A stretch of DNA of 64,000 nt from Astragalus membranaceus. Lineage: Eukaryota > Streptophyta > Magnoliopsida > Fabales > Fabaceae. Numbering within the stretch: the stretch's first letter is position 1; each line of letters starts with the position of its first letter. The notes beneath the pieces are model-generated. The model did not search any database. It was given only the letters and a program-made list of their open reading frames with translations, and was not told the origin of the DNA. The stretch spans positions 78,591,100-78,655,099 of the forward strand of contig CM076847.1 of the NCBI GenBank assembly GCA_039519185.1, read 5' to 3'. The translations under genes were made by a program, and so were the position numbers. This document shows positions 46,375 through 57,827 of this stretch, piece by piece.

Positions 46375-46556
46375 TAAATCCCTAATCATTGGTACATTAC
46401 CCCCAACCATTGGCCCCTTTACAAACCTTTTCTTTCATGAATCCCTAACCATTGGCCCCATTACAAACCTTGTCTTTCATGAATCCCTAATCATTGGCCA
46501 CATTACCAACCCCTTCTTACATAAACCCCTAACCGTTGGCCACGTTACAACCCTAA
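46375..46556 (+). repeat. Tandem repeat, ~50-bp unit
   Basis: About 3.5 units of AATCCCTAACCATTGGCC followed by MCATTACAAACC and TTTCATG. Confidence 0.75.
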
Positions 46557-48643
46557 ACAAGTCCATTCTGATCGATGAATGATTGCTTTCGTTTTCTTAA
46601 AGTTTTAATTTTAGGACAATTGAGTTTATTTATTTACAATGTGTTTGCTCAAAAAAAAATATATGACAAAAAAATAAAGCTAAAAAAAGGCAAAAAAAGG
46701 GGGGCTTGCGCCTCAAGATTATTCAAGTTGCACTGATATCAACACAAGGTTTAGTGATCACCAAGTGAAATTTTCATCATATCCAAAAATCAGGACTATC
46801 ATAGTCTATGGGAGTCATCTTAAAAGAACCAAAAATTTATACTGGGACCATCACTTAGATCCCAAAGTGGGGCAGTCCCTTCAGCTTTCATGCTTCTCGA
46901 ACTTGGGGAAATTTTCCAGCGTCCATCCCATTCATATACCACATCCTATCCATATAGCCATACGACCAATTCCAAAAACCCACGACCCTAACTCAGTCAC
47001 CTTTTACAAACCCACTAAAAGCAACTATTTGAAATACCATTCCAAAGTGGGGCAATCTTGTCACCATTAACCCCTCACTCCGCTCAAAATTGGGGAAATT
47101 CGCTCTACACCCATCTCATCCTCTTGTCATATTCACATTCATAAAACCATACCGGGGCAATTTCTCAACCCACCATCCTAAATACAGCTTTTCGCAAACT
47201 TTAGTCAGGGCAACATTGTCCTTGTCATAGGTGGGGCAACACCAAACGCCATGGGTTGAGACAAAATCTTTTGCGTTCCACCTCTCATTCCAAAGTCACA
47301 GCATTACCAATTCATAATTTCCTCTACACCCCTAGTTGTTGTCACCACTAGACAGGGGCAAGTTATGCATTCACCGTCATCAACTATGAATTAGGGCAGT
47401 CCCACATTTCTAGAGTTGGAGAGAACCTACCTTTCATGACTTTGGCAAAAACCTACCATTCATCCCCTGACGTGTCATATCTGTCCATACCCCGAGTCAA
47501 CTGGCTCATTCATCTGTATTTGCACTACTCTACATGTTCACTAAAACAATGCTTCAAAGAGAGAGAACACAAGTTACGAATATGAAGTTGGAAACTCACT
47601 CAGTTAACTTTATGGACTTAAAATTCAATTGTCATGGGACATCATAATCAAATGGAAGAACAATGTGAACGAGCTTGCAAATGCAATCAAATACTTTTGT
47701 GCATCAGTGCATGTGAATGACAACCTTGAGATTGCCACGTCTGAGTTCAAACCTTTTCCAAGGAATCATTACTTCTCTGCCTCTCGCATCAAAAGTCTCA
47801 TTTCTCATCATTACAAAAAATCTCTCTGCATCATCAATAAATCATAGCATAAATCATTCCATCATGCAATCATGCATCTACCATAGCACCTGCATCTAAG
47901 CAATACATTTGCATTCACATGTTATCTGCATTCGCATACATGGCTGATCAATTTTTGTTTCCGATCAGCTCTAGCATCCACAATTCACTGGCTTTGGTAG
48001 TTTATCTGCTTTCACATTGCACATTCATCACATTACACGCATACACACATAACAGTTTGCTTATAGACGTGCCAAGTGCCGGTCTCATCATTGCCAAAAA
48101 CTTTCAACATCACTAATCATATCATTGTACCATGCATTCGTGTGCTTCCTTTCATTCATCATTGCCAAAACCTTCTTTACATCACTAATCATATCATCAT
48201 ACCATGCACGACATTCGCGTCAAAGCATTACATTTGCATCACATTCGCACTTTGCATTTTATACACCCATCATATACTAAGAAAAAAAGGAAATGCAAAA
48301 AGCAAAAAGAGGAAAAATCGCTCATTCCATTACATTCATCATTAATCAGCACAATCACATTCACATGTTATCTGCATTCACATACGTTGTTTGTCGACCT
48401 CCATGTTCCACCAACTTCGACTCACATCATCCGCTACGTTTCATTCATCCCATCGAACACCTACCATTTCGCATACCCATATTGCACGCATGCATCATCC
48501 ATCGCATTTTTAGACATGCAAAATATAGATAGATTTTCCCTTCTCAGGTAAATGCATTCATTAGGTATGTCCTAGGCAAGTACGCCATGTGTCAATCCCA
48601 ATACTTTGTTTCCTCAAAGTCAGTGCTACAAGCACTGGTCTCA

Positions 48644-49010
48644 TATCACAATTCAGAGTATCGGACCCCCAGCGGTTCCTCAAAGCCCCAGTGCACCTTC
48701 AGACCCCCAGAGGTCCAATCCAGATCGCACGTCGACATCGAGCACCGACGGATCATCTGGCCCCAGGCCCTTCAGACTAGCTGTGTCAGCCTAAGACATT
48801 GTGGACGTCATTCGTGATCAGTTCTAGACCTGATCTTATTAACGGCCGCTCGAAAAAGGCCACCCCCGGACCCCGGCAGTCCTTCAAAGCCCCAGTGCAA
48901 ATTCGGACCCCAAGTGGTCCTTCAGGGTTTAGGCAACCCCATGGAGCCCCAGTGCTCCCTTAGAGCCCAAATGCTGTTTTAGAGCCCCAGTGCTCCTCCA
49001 GATCCCCAGT
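48644..49010 (+). repeat. Short GC-rich repeats, 'CCCCAGTGC' type
   Basis: About a dozen variants of GACCCCCAGNGGTCC and AGAGCCCCAGTGCTCC, some palindromic. They lie just upstream of the polypurine tract. Confidence 0.7.
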
Positions 49011-49178
49011 GATCATTTCTTTTTTGTTCTCGGTTAACACGCCAAGTATTAACCGTCCCTCTTTTCCCTAACTCATCTCCCCCCTAAGCGGACAAAATTA
49101 GCGTCTATTCTATCTTTATTTTTATTTCTACTACGAAAATGTGAAAACCATTCACCTTTTCTAGTAAAATATAAATAA

Positions 49179-49189
49179 AGAGGGGCAGC
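49179..49189 (+). other. Polypurine tract
   Basis: AGAGGGGCAGC abuts the right LTR (TGTTATACC at 49190). Confidence 0.7.
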
Positions 49190-50798
49190 TGTTATACCCC
49201 AATTTTGTCCAATCATTTATCGCAATTGTTTTAGCCCCCGTGTCACAAGTCCATATCATTACGAGAACGGCATTTCGAGCGCTGTCTTGTTTTAATTTAG
49301 ACCGACTTGTCTAATTGGGCCAATTCTTAGTAAATGGGCCTATGTTCGGTATTTTGGACTTAATTTAGTCATTTTGATCAAAAAGCCAAAAAAATAATAA
49401 TGAAATAAAATCAGAAAATAAAAAAAAATATATATTACAATAAAGTATCCAAATAATATAAAAAGCCCAAAAATACAAAAATATCACCAAAAATATACAA
49501 AAATAAGAATAATCCAAAAAAATAGAGAAGAACGAAAATAATAAAAGGAGGTGTCAGTAGCATTAACCTTCAGCCCAACAAGCTACTTGCCCAACAAGTC
49601 GACTTGCCCAGCAAGTTAACTTGTCCAGCAAGTCTCTTCACCTAACCCTTCACCTATAAAAGGAGGCTCTGTCCACAGTGAAAAGCACACCACAGTGATT
49701 CAACAAGAACACTGAACACATTCTCTCCCTCTCCTAGCGAAGCTCTCGCTCTCTCTCTCTCTCTCTCCCCCTCCCTTTTTTATTTTTTTAGTTTTATTTT
49801 TATTTTAATTAGTTTATTTTTAAATATTCATGATAAATATTTTTCACTAGTTGCACTTTTCATTTTTCTTTTTTGTTAACTTTTCGTTCATATTCAAAAC
49901 AAAAACAAAATATTCCTTTTCCTCTCATAAATAAAGAAATATTTTCAAGAACAAAATACGGGACTAAGTCGACTGTACAGTCGGGATAGTCTGCTTTTTA
50001 GGTCACTAATGAACCGTTACGGATCATGTCCTAAAATCCCTATTTAAAACAAACAATTTCTAAGTCAAAATAAACACAAACATATTTCTTCCCACAAATC
50101 AAATTTTCAAAACAGGGGATTAAGTCGACTGTACAGACGGGTTAGTCACCGTTTTAGGACGAATGAACCGTGCGGATCAAGAGTCCTAAAACCCCTATTC
50201 AAATAAAATCAAACCACCACACATCAAACTATCTTCCAAATTTCAAAAACTCCATTTTCACAAAGTAGGGGACTAAGCCGACTGCACAGTCGGGTTAGTC
50301 ATCATTTCAGGACAAATGAACTGATCACTCAGGAGTCCTAAAATCCCTAAAATACACCAACAAACAAACTTTTTCTACCCAAGAACTACGTGTGATTGAT
50401 TCTCTACCAAGAGTTACGTAGGAGCAGAGGGTGGCCGACCTCTGTCAATTGCACTAATAAAAAACTTTTTTCAGTCTTCTCCTTAATAATCATTTTCTTA
50501 AATAAAATATCAATTTTCTTCTTTCTTTTTAATTCACAATAAAAGGGTAAAAATAAATGTTTTCAAAATTAACTTTCGCTTCTACAACTAATTAGCAGGT
50601 ATCCTTCCTTAGGAAGGATGTCGTGGGGTGCTAATACCTTCCCCACGCATAACCGACTCCCGAACCCTAATCTGGTCTCAAGGACCCTTATCCATTCCAA
50701 AAGGGATTTTCCAATGTTTGCCCTTATAATTAAACTTTGGTGGCAGCTTCATTTTTGAACCTTCAAGGTATCCTCACCCGGATTTTTCGGTCGCTACA
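49190..50798 (+). repeat. Right LTR of the Ogre/Tat-like element
   Basis: 1609 bp, followed by the TSD CCCAC. The first palindrome differs (CAAGCTACTTG) from the left LTR's (CAAGCTGCTTG). Confidence 0.93.
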
Positions 50799-50803
50799 CC
50801 CAC

Positions 50804-51909
50804 ATCTAGTAGTAATGATTATTTGGTAGAATACTTGAGTGGTTTGTTTCTCTCCCCTTAATTACTAGAAGACCTCTTGACAGAATTCTGTGATATCAAT
50901 TTTTAAGCATCAAGCACTTGGGAAACCTGCCTTAAAAGCTAGTTGTTAAGGGGGAGAACCAAGCCAGTTAAGTACTCCACTGAGCATCTCATACTACTCG
51001 ATGTGGGACCTAGGCACCCATAACCCAGGTCCCTATCAGTTCGTATGCCCAAGATTCAGTTAAATGTAGGGATCTTTTTATTCCACATTTTCTATTGAAT
51101 CTTAAGCGGAGGCAGTGCTGTCAATTAATAGATTTAGAACTTCTTAGATTGATAACTTTTGTTACTTTGATATAGTTCTTGTTGTTTTCTTTTTTTATTT
51201 CTATGCAATAAAAGAATTAGTAGTGGTATTGAATTGAATGAAAGATGAAATTGAATTATTGCAGTTGTTGAAGGTGTATTTCATAGCTAGCTAAGCAAGT
51301 AAGTGTTGTATTACTTTCGTAAACTTTGAGGATATTAAGCAAACTTTGACGAGTGTAAAGATGGTGGCTGAAGTAGTCTCTTGCTCACTTGGATCAGTCC
51401 CTGAAATCTCTTGGAGCTGGACTTGTATTTAGCAAAACTGATAGTACTCTCACAGCTCTTTTGGAGTGTATAAATGTTATTCAAGCCACAAAAGTAGTGT
51501 TTAACAATCTCTATAGTAAGTAGTGTAGTGTTGTCCATAAGGTAGCTTTTGAGTGTATAATGTGTTGCATTCCCTATGATGTACGATGTGATTAATTCTT
51601 CTGTTATTTGATCCTGTTCAAATTCAAAGATTTCGATTTTGTTGGTCAGCACATGTAGTTCTACTGTTAGTAGCTTATTTGTATGGATGATTATTTTTTA
51701 TAAGTTGTTTCTTGATGTGAGGAGTGGTGCATGATTTGATATCACTTTTGGATTGTTGTTATTGTTACAGATTTACTTGTTTCTGGTTGTGAATTTAATG
51801 AAGGAATCACATGCTCATGAGCTGATTGATACAATAATTTGAACCTCATTAAAAGAATCATGGACAGTGATGTTGGAAACCTCACTTTTTTTTAAAAAAA
51901 AAAGAGACT
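50804..51909. other. CACTA interior right of the LTR element
   Basis: No exon was recognised. An open frame on the minus strand (51335-51652, 105 codons) has no known domain and may be chance or a third captured fragment. Confidence 0.4.
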
Positions 51910-52389
51910 TTTCATATCGGTTCCCATAGAAAACCGATGTTAAAAATCAGTATTCATATCGGTTCCCATATAAAACCGATGTCAAATGTACGCTTATATT
52001 TGATAAAAAAACTAACTTTTCATAACGGTTCTAGGGGCAACCGATATAAAAACAACTTTTCATAACGGTTCAGGAACCGATATGAAATGTCCCTATTTTT
52101 ATATCTCCTTTTTCGGCATCAGTTCAGGAACCGATATGAAATGTCAATTTTAACCGATATGAAATGCCTTTTTTCAATTAGTGGTTCGAGTTTTAAAACA
52201 TTGACTAAAATGCAAACATCAATATATAACACAAAACTAGTTAAAAAATCATTACAAAGTTTATGGCATCCCAACTACAAAAGAGTTTAGCTCATGCTTA
52301 ACATTACTGAAATAATAATCATGTTCATGTTACTGAAAAATACAAAGGAAAAGAACTAGAGTAGAAGATACACAGTTAATTTCCTTTGC

Positions 52390-53060
52390 ATTAATTAGCC
52401 CAGTAATGCTGCAGCATCGCTTCCAGCATTCCTTGTAGTTGCGTGAAGTTGAAGGAAGAAGTTGTCAAGTTCTTCTCTCTCCTTCGAAACCAGCTCCAAT
52501 ATGATTTTAAGTGATAAATTCGGGTCTACTTGTGAATGAGAAGGTGGACGGTATTTATAGGTTTCATGGGAGAGGTTTCTTCGTGGTGAGGTTTACTTAA
52601 GGGTGAAGTAGTAATTCCCCACTTGCATCACTTGCTTTTAAAAAGTTGACTTGATTTTTCAACTCTAGAAAGTAGGCCTATAAGCATGGACAAGTGTTTC
52701 TGAAAAAGGTGCAAGTTGAAGGCATGATGTCATAAAGTGGTGCTTGAGATAAGCAACTTGGGCCACTTGCTTAACTTTTTGACTTTTGAGTTCATAGTGA
52801 CGTCATCATGGTAATGCTGTGGCATTCGTTGTTTTTGCATAGAGTGCTGTAGCATTCCCATCTTCTAATGTTGTAGCATTGAACAAACGCATAAAAATAC
52901 CACAAAACGTCTAAAAGTGCCAAGTTGTAATGAAAACATTCCTTAACCCTTGTTTATGTTTTCTTGTGTATTTGATTTTTTAGAAGACAATATTATTGAG
53001 ATTCTAGTAATAATTTAGGTCTTAGAAGCATAAATAACTCTATATAAAATAGAGTTATCA
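52390..53060 (-). repeat. Antisense LTR relic related to the Athila-like family
   Basis: The right end, read on the minus strand, starts TGATAACTCTATTTTATATAG and continues TTATTTATGC, matching the start of the LTRs at 5642 and 17741. Palindromes TGCTGCAGCA (52407), TGCTGTGGCA (52815), TGCTGTAGCA (52845) and TGTTGTAGCA (52869) are the equivalents of CGCTRCAGCG. The body is otherwise strongly diverged and the far end is not defined. Confidence 0.6.
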
Positions 53061-54892
53061 AGAAGCGCTTAAAAGCAAACACTGCGAAGAAGCAATTCAC
53101 AACTATAAATCGTGTTTTGGCTCTTATTTTCTCATTTCACAACCAATTTGCGTCAAACCAATTGCGTTCAACTCATATTGAGTGTAGAAATTGAACTATA
53201 GCAAAAAATTTCAATGAAAACGATGCAAACTCGAGAACAATCGGAAAAACAGAACACGGGTGAAAGCTTCAATCTACATCTTGAATTTGCACAAGTCTCC
53301 GCCAAATTGAGTGGTTCCAAGTGCAAATCGTCACAATTGATCTCGTCTTCCTCTTCTTGTCCTCTTCTCTGTTTCGGTTCCAAAAGTGATTTTGCGCATA
53401 AGCACTTTCCTGAGCATAAATTTGGTTTTATTGAATTCTTTGCGAAATTTTATTTAGGTTAAGTCAAGTTCCATTCAAATTGATCACATATTTCATGAAT
53501 TATTCAATAAACAAGAAGCTGAAGTGTTATTGGTGTTCTTGAAGACATTTATAGTGTTTTTCATTTTTCCTGTGGTTTTGTTTGTTTTTTTTAAATGAAA
53601 TGCCACATAATTTATTGAAATCTCAGTCAGATGTGCCACTTAATACACCACGTCAGCAGTTAATGGCTAATGTGGCGTCTGTTAAAGTTAGTGGACGGAA
53701 AACGTCAAAAATTACCACTTTGACACATATTTATAAGATACATGACCAAAGTGAGGAAAAAAGATAAAGACCAAACTGACAGTTTCGTCAAAGATAATGG
53801 ACAAAAAATGTAGTTTTTTTTAACCAAAATGTCAGTTTGGCCAATAAACCAATACTTAATGATGGTTTTCACTATCTCATTCTTAGTTGGAGTACCTGAA
53901 ATTTGGTGTGATTCTCATGTAATCGGGTTTGAGTACCTCTTGTACTCATTTAATAAAATTTCTTTGCTTATAAAAAAACTTAATGATAGTTTTGAGAATA
54001 GGAGGGAATAAAGTTTGGGTTTTTTTGGTGAATACCTAATTTTGTCTCTGCCAATAATTGTGTTTAATTTGGTCTCCGAGAACAAATAATACCAAAATAA
54101 GTCTCTTACATTTATTAACAGAGGACATGTTCGTTCCTCTATTAGTGAACTTCATTTTCATGTTGATATGGTATGTTATATGTCATATATGCCTTGCTAA
54201 TTTTATGTCTCCTGTTTTAATAAGCCATGTCAACATTAACTTTTAGCTTACCTTCTTCTGCTTCGTTATGTTTATTCAAACCTAGAAAAATGCCCTAAGG
54301 TTCTACAATGCGAACCCTAGAAAAAATGGCAATAACTATTTCACGAGGAACCAAAATTAGTAATGTAAGAGACTTGTCGTCCCTTAAATTTTGGCTCGCG
54401 TATTTGGACACGTGGATGACCCTAAAGGACACCTCAATATACTAACGTGACAAATCAAGAACCAAATGACTGATTTCAGTTTAATCTTACAAAGGGACAA
54501 ATGTGTCCCCTGTTAGTAAATGTAGGGGACTTATTTTCATACTAATTATTCACAGGAACCAAAAATGGGCATCGAAATTTTTGTGAAGGACGAACTTAAA
54601 TATTCACTTTTTTATTGAATTTATTGTTTAATGTTGGTTTTGAGAAATTTTATATTGCATATTGTTATGTATTTGTATTTATTAATCAAGAGATAGTTTT
54701 GTAAATTGAAAATAACAGTAACTAATGAAATATACACACGTTATTATAAAAGTCAAATTATTATCTAATATCTAGATAAAGTGATAATAAATTTGACAAA
54801 ACAAATTTATAAATTCAAAATGAAAATTTATATTTACAAATTCCAGTTGACAATTTGAATTTACAGATGTAAATTGTTAATTTACTACGCCA
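53061..54892. other. Spacer with MITE relics
   Basis: No supported gene; an 82-codon ORF at 53214-53462 shows no known domain. About 53520-53850 resembles 33900-34030 (a MITE relic). 54026-54612 forms a loose inverted repeat (AAGTCTCTTACATTTATTAAC / GTTAGTAAATGTAGGGGACTT). Confidence 0.4.
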
Positions 54893-55146
54893 AATAAAGC
54901 ACTTTGCGGCGGCTGAAACATTTAATGTCGGCGCTTCCAACCGCCCTTAAAATCACTTTGTGACGGTTACGTAGCTGTTGGAGAATTGTCAGTCGAGAGT
55001 AGTTTTTGAGGCGGTATGAGAACCGGCACTCCTAACAGACGCAAATTTGTGAGGGAAGTCGCGGCGATTATAAACTGGCGCAATCAAACAAAAATTTACA
55101 AAGACGTCGATTGCGGCGGTTTAGAACCGCTGCTTTTTATTATTTT
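54893..55146. mobile_element. CACTA-like terminal relic
   Basis: It starts TACTACGCCAAATAAAGC, close to a CACTACGCCAAA terminus with the first base changed. Repeated GCGGCGGTT/AACCGCC words follow (GCGGCGGCTG, GGCGGTATGAG, GGCGGTTTAGAACCGCTGC), as in CACTA subterminal regions. No matching other end was found. Confidence 0.4.
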
Positions 55147-56121
55147 TTTTTAGAAAAAAATAGACTATCATGTGCCACACTATTGCCTTGATAATCATAT
55201 AATTTTTATAAGTCGGAAGTTCCTCATTAATCAAGTGTTATGTTAAAAAGTATGTACAAACAACCAAAATTACAAATATAAAAAAGGTACTTAATATACA
55301 GAAAATCTAACTAACTACAAATGAAGTTTAAAGTTATAGAATTTGTTCCTCATAACTATGCATTATGGTCTTTGTGAACTCTGGAAAAACTTCTTGTATC
55401 CCTAGATTGTAAACCAGCTCGCTGAAATTAAAAATAAGAGCACTGATTGGCAGTACGAAACATTTTTTAAGAAATGTCAGAAAAACAAGTATTTTGAAAC
55501 GCAACACCTGTGAGCAGGCAGTTGAGATGTGAAAGTTATGTTATTTTATTGGGTTTCGTTTGGTAAGTTTCGTATTTTCTACAATTATCCTAAAAAGAAA
55601 TCATAAATTAGGTAAAATAATGAGTTATAATACGATATCCTCTTTGGAGTTTTGAGTTAACATATTTTACTACGGTGCCCATGAAATTGATGTGTTGAAT
55701 TTTTAAGAGATGGTAGAATGAGATTTTCTAGGTGGTTAAGCTCATTAGTAGAATAGCTAGTTAGTAGTTAGACTTTAAACTTCTTTTTATGTTATTCCAA
55801 TCGTTGCTCTTTATTTTTTTTCTTCTCCTCAAAAAGTTTGTCCTCTCCCTTTTTTATTTACTTATTTATAAAAAACTTCGATTGTTTTTCATATATTTAT
55901 TTCATGATGAATAACCTTAAAAAAGATATTGTAAAAAAAACCTTAAAAAAGATTGACTAATAAGTGACATCTTGTCGAGCTCCATTTAGAATGTTTGAGT
56001 TGTGACAGTTCAGTGGTCTTAAACTCTTTTAAAATAATTAAAATCAACTTGCTCACAAATATTTTTTAGAATAATTACGAAAATACATTTTTGACGCCTT
56101 CTTAATCGCCCGGTTGTAATA
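55147..56121. other. AT-rich spacer
   Basis: No gene, RNA or defined repeat recognised. Confidence 0.45.
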
Positions 56122-56136
56122 ACATTATTAAGATAA

Positions 56137-56277
56137 TTTTTTTTTTGATAAGCAGTGTTAGTAGGGGGAGGGGGGATGTTAATTTTCCGGGTTTGAATCC
56201 GGGACCTCCTGCTTGCAGGTATTTGGTGCACTCCTTCGATATCCCTTAGCTCGCCAATTGAGTTACCTACTTGGGAT
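56137..56277 (-). mobile_element. SINE with 15-bp target-site duplication
   Basis: The minus strand carries box A-like TAACTCAATTGGCGAGC and box B-like GGATTCAAACCC at usual spacing, and ends in an A tail (T run at 56137-56146). The flanking direct repeat ACATTATTAAGATAA is at 56122-56136 and 56278-56292. About 140 bp, a plant tRNA-derived SINE. Confidence 0.82.
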
Positions 56278-56505
56278 ACATTATTAAGATAAATTGTTAT
56301 CTTAAACCTTATTAATTATCATTTAAATTACTGAGGTTGGAGACTTATTACATATCTTAATTAGTTCTAACATATTACTCTCCACATAATACTCGAAGAA
56401 TCAAACATCTAGTGTTAACAAATTTTTGGTTAAGCTAAATATTTATATATTAATAAAAAAATCCTAGAAAAAGCACAATGTGCCAACTTAAGACAAAGTG
56501 ATACG

Positions 56506-56682
56506 CTCTGTTTGGATTCTCTCGTTCCATTCTCTTTACATCTCCTTCCATTTTCTCTATCTCTCCCTTAATTTCACTCTCTAATCATTTATTTATAATT
56601 TTATAATGATGAGAGAGAGTGAAATTTAGAGAGAGAGAGATAGAGAGGATGGAGGGAGAGTAGAAGGAGAGAATCCAAGTAC
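56506..56682. mobile_element. Small hAT-like MITE
   Basis: The inverted arms TTTGGATTCTCTC and GAGAGAATCCAAGTA close a 177-bp fold-back rich in GAGAGA. The 8-bp TSD GTGATACG is at 56498-56505 and 56683-56690. Confidence 0.75.
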
Positions 56683-56699
56683 GTGATACGTTAACCTTA

Positions 56700-57645
56700 G
56701 GAAGTCAAGCTTGTTTACCACGAAAGGTTAAGAATTTGTAACCTTTATATTTATTAGCCGTTAAATTATGTAACAAAACTTGTTTGCCATTATATTTTTT
56801 AATAAAAGAAAAATCGAAAAGGTAAAATATGCTTTTGGCCTCTATAAAATTTGAAGATTTCACTTCTAGCCCTTATAAAAAACAACACTCACTTTTAGTC
56901 TCTTTAATTTCCCCCGACAATACTTTTAGTCCCCCATGACTTTTTTTGGTTACCCCCATGACTTTTAATAGCACTTAGAAACGCTATTAAAAAACTCAAA
57001 AAGGCGCTATTAAAAGCCATGAGGTACAAAAACCATTACTGGAGAAAAATGTGGAGATTTTTTTTTGATAAGCAAAAATTTCATTCAAAGAGCACTGGGA
57101 GAGCTCAAACCCAAACAACAAAAATTACACCGTGTTTAGGATTTGTAGTGGATTGGACCGCCACGATGAAATAGATACAGATGAATTAAAATTTAATCTA
57201 TAAACACTCAAACTCCAAGTTAAGCTCTTGATGCGGGTTACCGTGGAAAAAACATTCGCCTCCTCATCCTTAAAAATAGCTCCGTTCCTAGCGAGCTAAA
57301 TACTCCAGCAAGTTGTTAGCCATAATATATGTTTCGTACGCTTTGATTTTTTCCCTTTGCACAATGTTGCACAACCAAGGAAGAACTCCTTCAAGGGCGT
57401 TGACAAGTCTAGCACTACACCAAGCCAAGCACTAACTCCTTCCCAAACTGAAATTGCGAAAGGTTAATCTCAAAAAAAAAAAATTGCGAAAGGACAATTC
57501 AAAAACAAATGAATTCAAAAACAAAAAAAAATGTGGATTAAAAGTGAGTGAATTTTTTTATAGGAATCAAAAATAAAATTTTCTAATTTTATAAAAACAA
57601 AAACATATTTAATTCAACTTAAAAATATAATTAGGATTGAGGGGT
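56700..57645. other. Spacer with LINE/SINE 3'-end relic
   Basis: TTTTTTTTGATAAGCAAAAATTTCATT at about 57061 is the reverse complement of a plant LINE-type tail (compare TTGCTTATCTAAAAAAAA near 22965). A weak MITE relic lies at 56817-57060. No gene recognised. Confidence 0.4.
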
Positions 57646-57827
57646 CATCTGTTGGTGCCTACTACCACATACCATACCAAGAGTCAAATAAATATACTAT
57701 TTTAATACTATGTAAAATTAAAAAAAATATAGAATATTGATGATCTCAAGAAAAAAATTTCCCATGTTCAATTTTCTCTATACATATTTGCGTTGTTCTT
57801 TCTATTGTTTTCATCATAGGCGAAGAC

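Larger units (their letters stand above)
44327..49178 (+). other. Non-coding interior of the Ogre/Tat-like element
   Basis: No domain is visible in any frame. It holds degenerate tandem repeats (46375-46556; 48644-49010), long stretches rich in CATTCATCATCA-type words (47700-48500), and repeated 'GGGGCAA/GGGGAAAT' phrases (about 45590-47400) that resemble Ogre untranslated DNA. Confidence 0.6.
42700..50798 (+). mobile_element. Non-autonomous Ogre/Tat-like LTR retrotransposon
   Basis: LTRs 42700-44306 and 49190-50798 are nearly identical, with TG...CA ends. The 5-bp TSD CCCAC is at 42695-42699 and 50799-50803. A PBS of the Ogre type follows the left LTR, and AGAGGGGCAGC precedes the right LTR. 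The 4.9-kb interior has no gag, protease, RT or integrase in any frame, so it is a large derivative (LARD-like) that must be moved in trans. Few differences between the LTRs indicate a recent insertion, younger than the CACTA capture it interrupts. Confidence 0.92.
39143..52183 (+). mobile_element. Exon-capturing (Pack-type) CACTA element
   Basis: The termini are CACTAGTGGAAAAAATGCATT (39143) and AAATGCC...CAATTAGTG (52183). The 3-bp duplication GTT is at 39140-39142 and 52184-52186. Subterminal repeats ATATCGGTT/AACCGATAT occur at 39175-39380 and 51910-52165. No CACTA transposase is visible. The 4.9 kb left after removing the LTR element instead contains exons of unrelated host genes on the plus strand: an FHA-AAA ATPase N-terminus and a WGR-like exon. 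This matches the gene-capturing CACTA elements known from soybean and other plants. Confidence 0.85.
38068..52203. mobile_element. hAT-like element containing a nest of other elements
   Basis: The termini CGGTGTTTTAAAA (38068) and TTTTAAAACATTG (52203) are short inverted repeats. The element is flanked by the 8-bp duplication ACTAAAAT (38060-38067 and 52204-52211), the hAT hallmark. GC-rich CCGG/ACCGGT runs fill both inner ends (38090-38240 and 39050-39142). Without its passengers (MITE 38562-38982 and CACTA 39143-52183) it would be only about 0.66 kb with no transposase, so it is a non-autonomous element related in style to the hAT MITE at 62672. Confidence 0.8.

Noticed and set aside
48203..48820. 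His/Ile-rich ORFs
   Set aside because: Chance open frames in CATTCATCA-type and CCCCAGTG repeats inside a non-autonomous LTR element.
53214..53462. 82-codon plus-strand ORF
   Set aside because: No domain, no promoter or splice context, and it overlaps an equally open antisense frame.
56150..56277. Second tRNA-like region
   Set aside because: Flanked by a 15-bp target duplication and a T run, so a SINE, not a tRNA gene.
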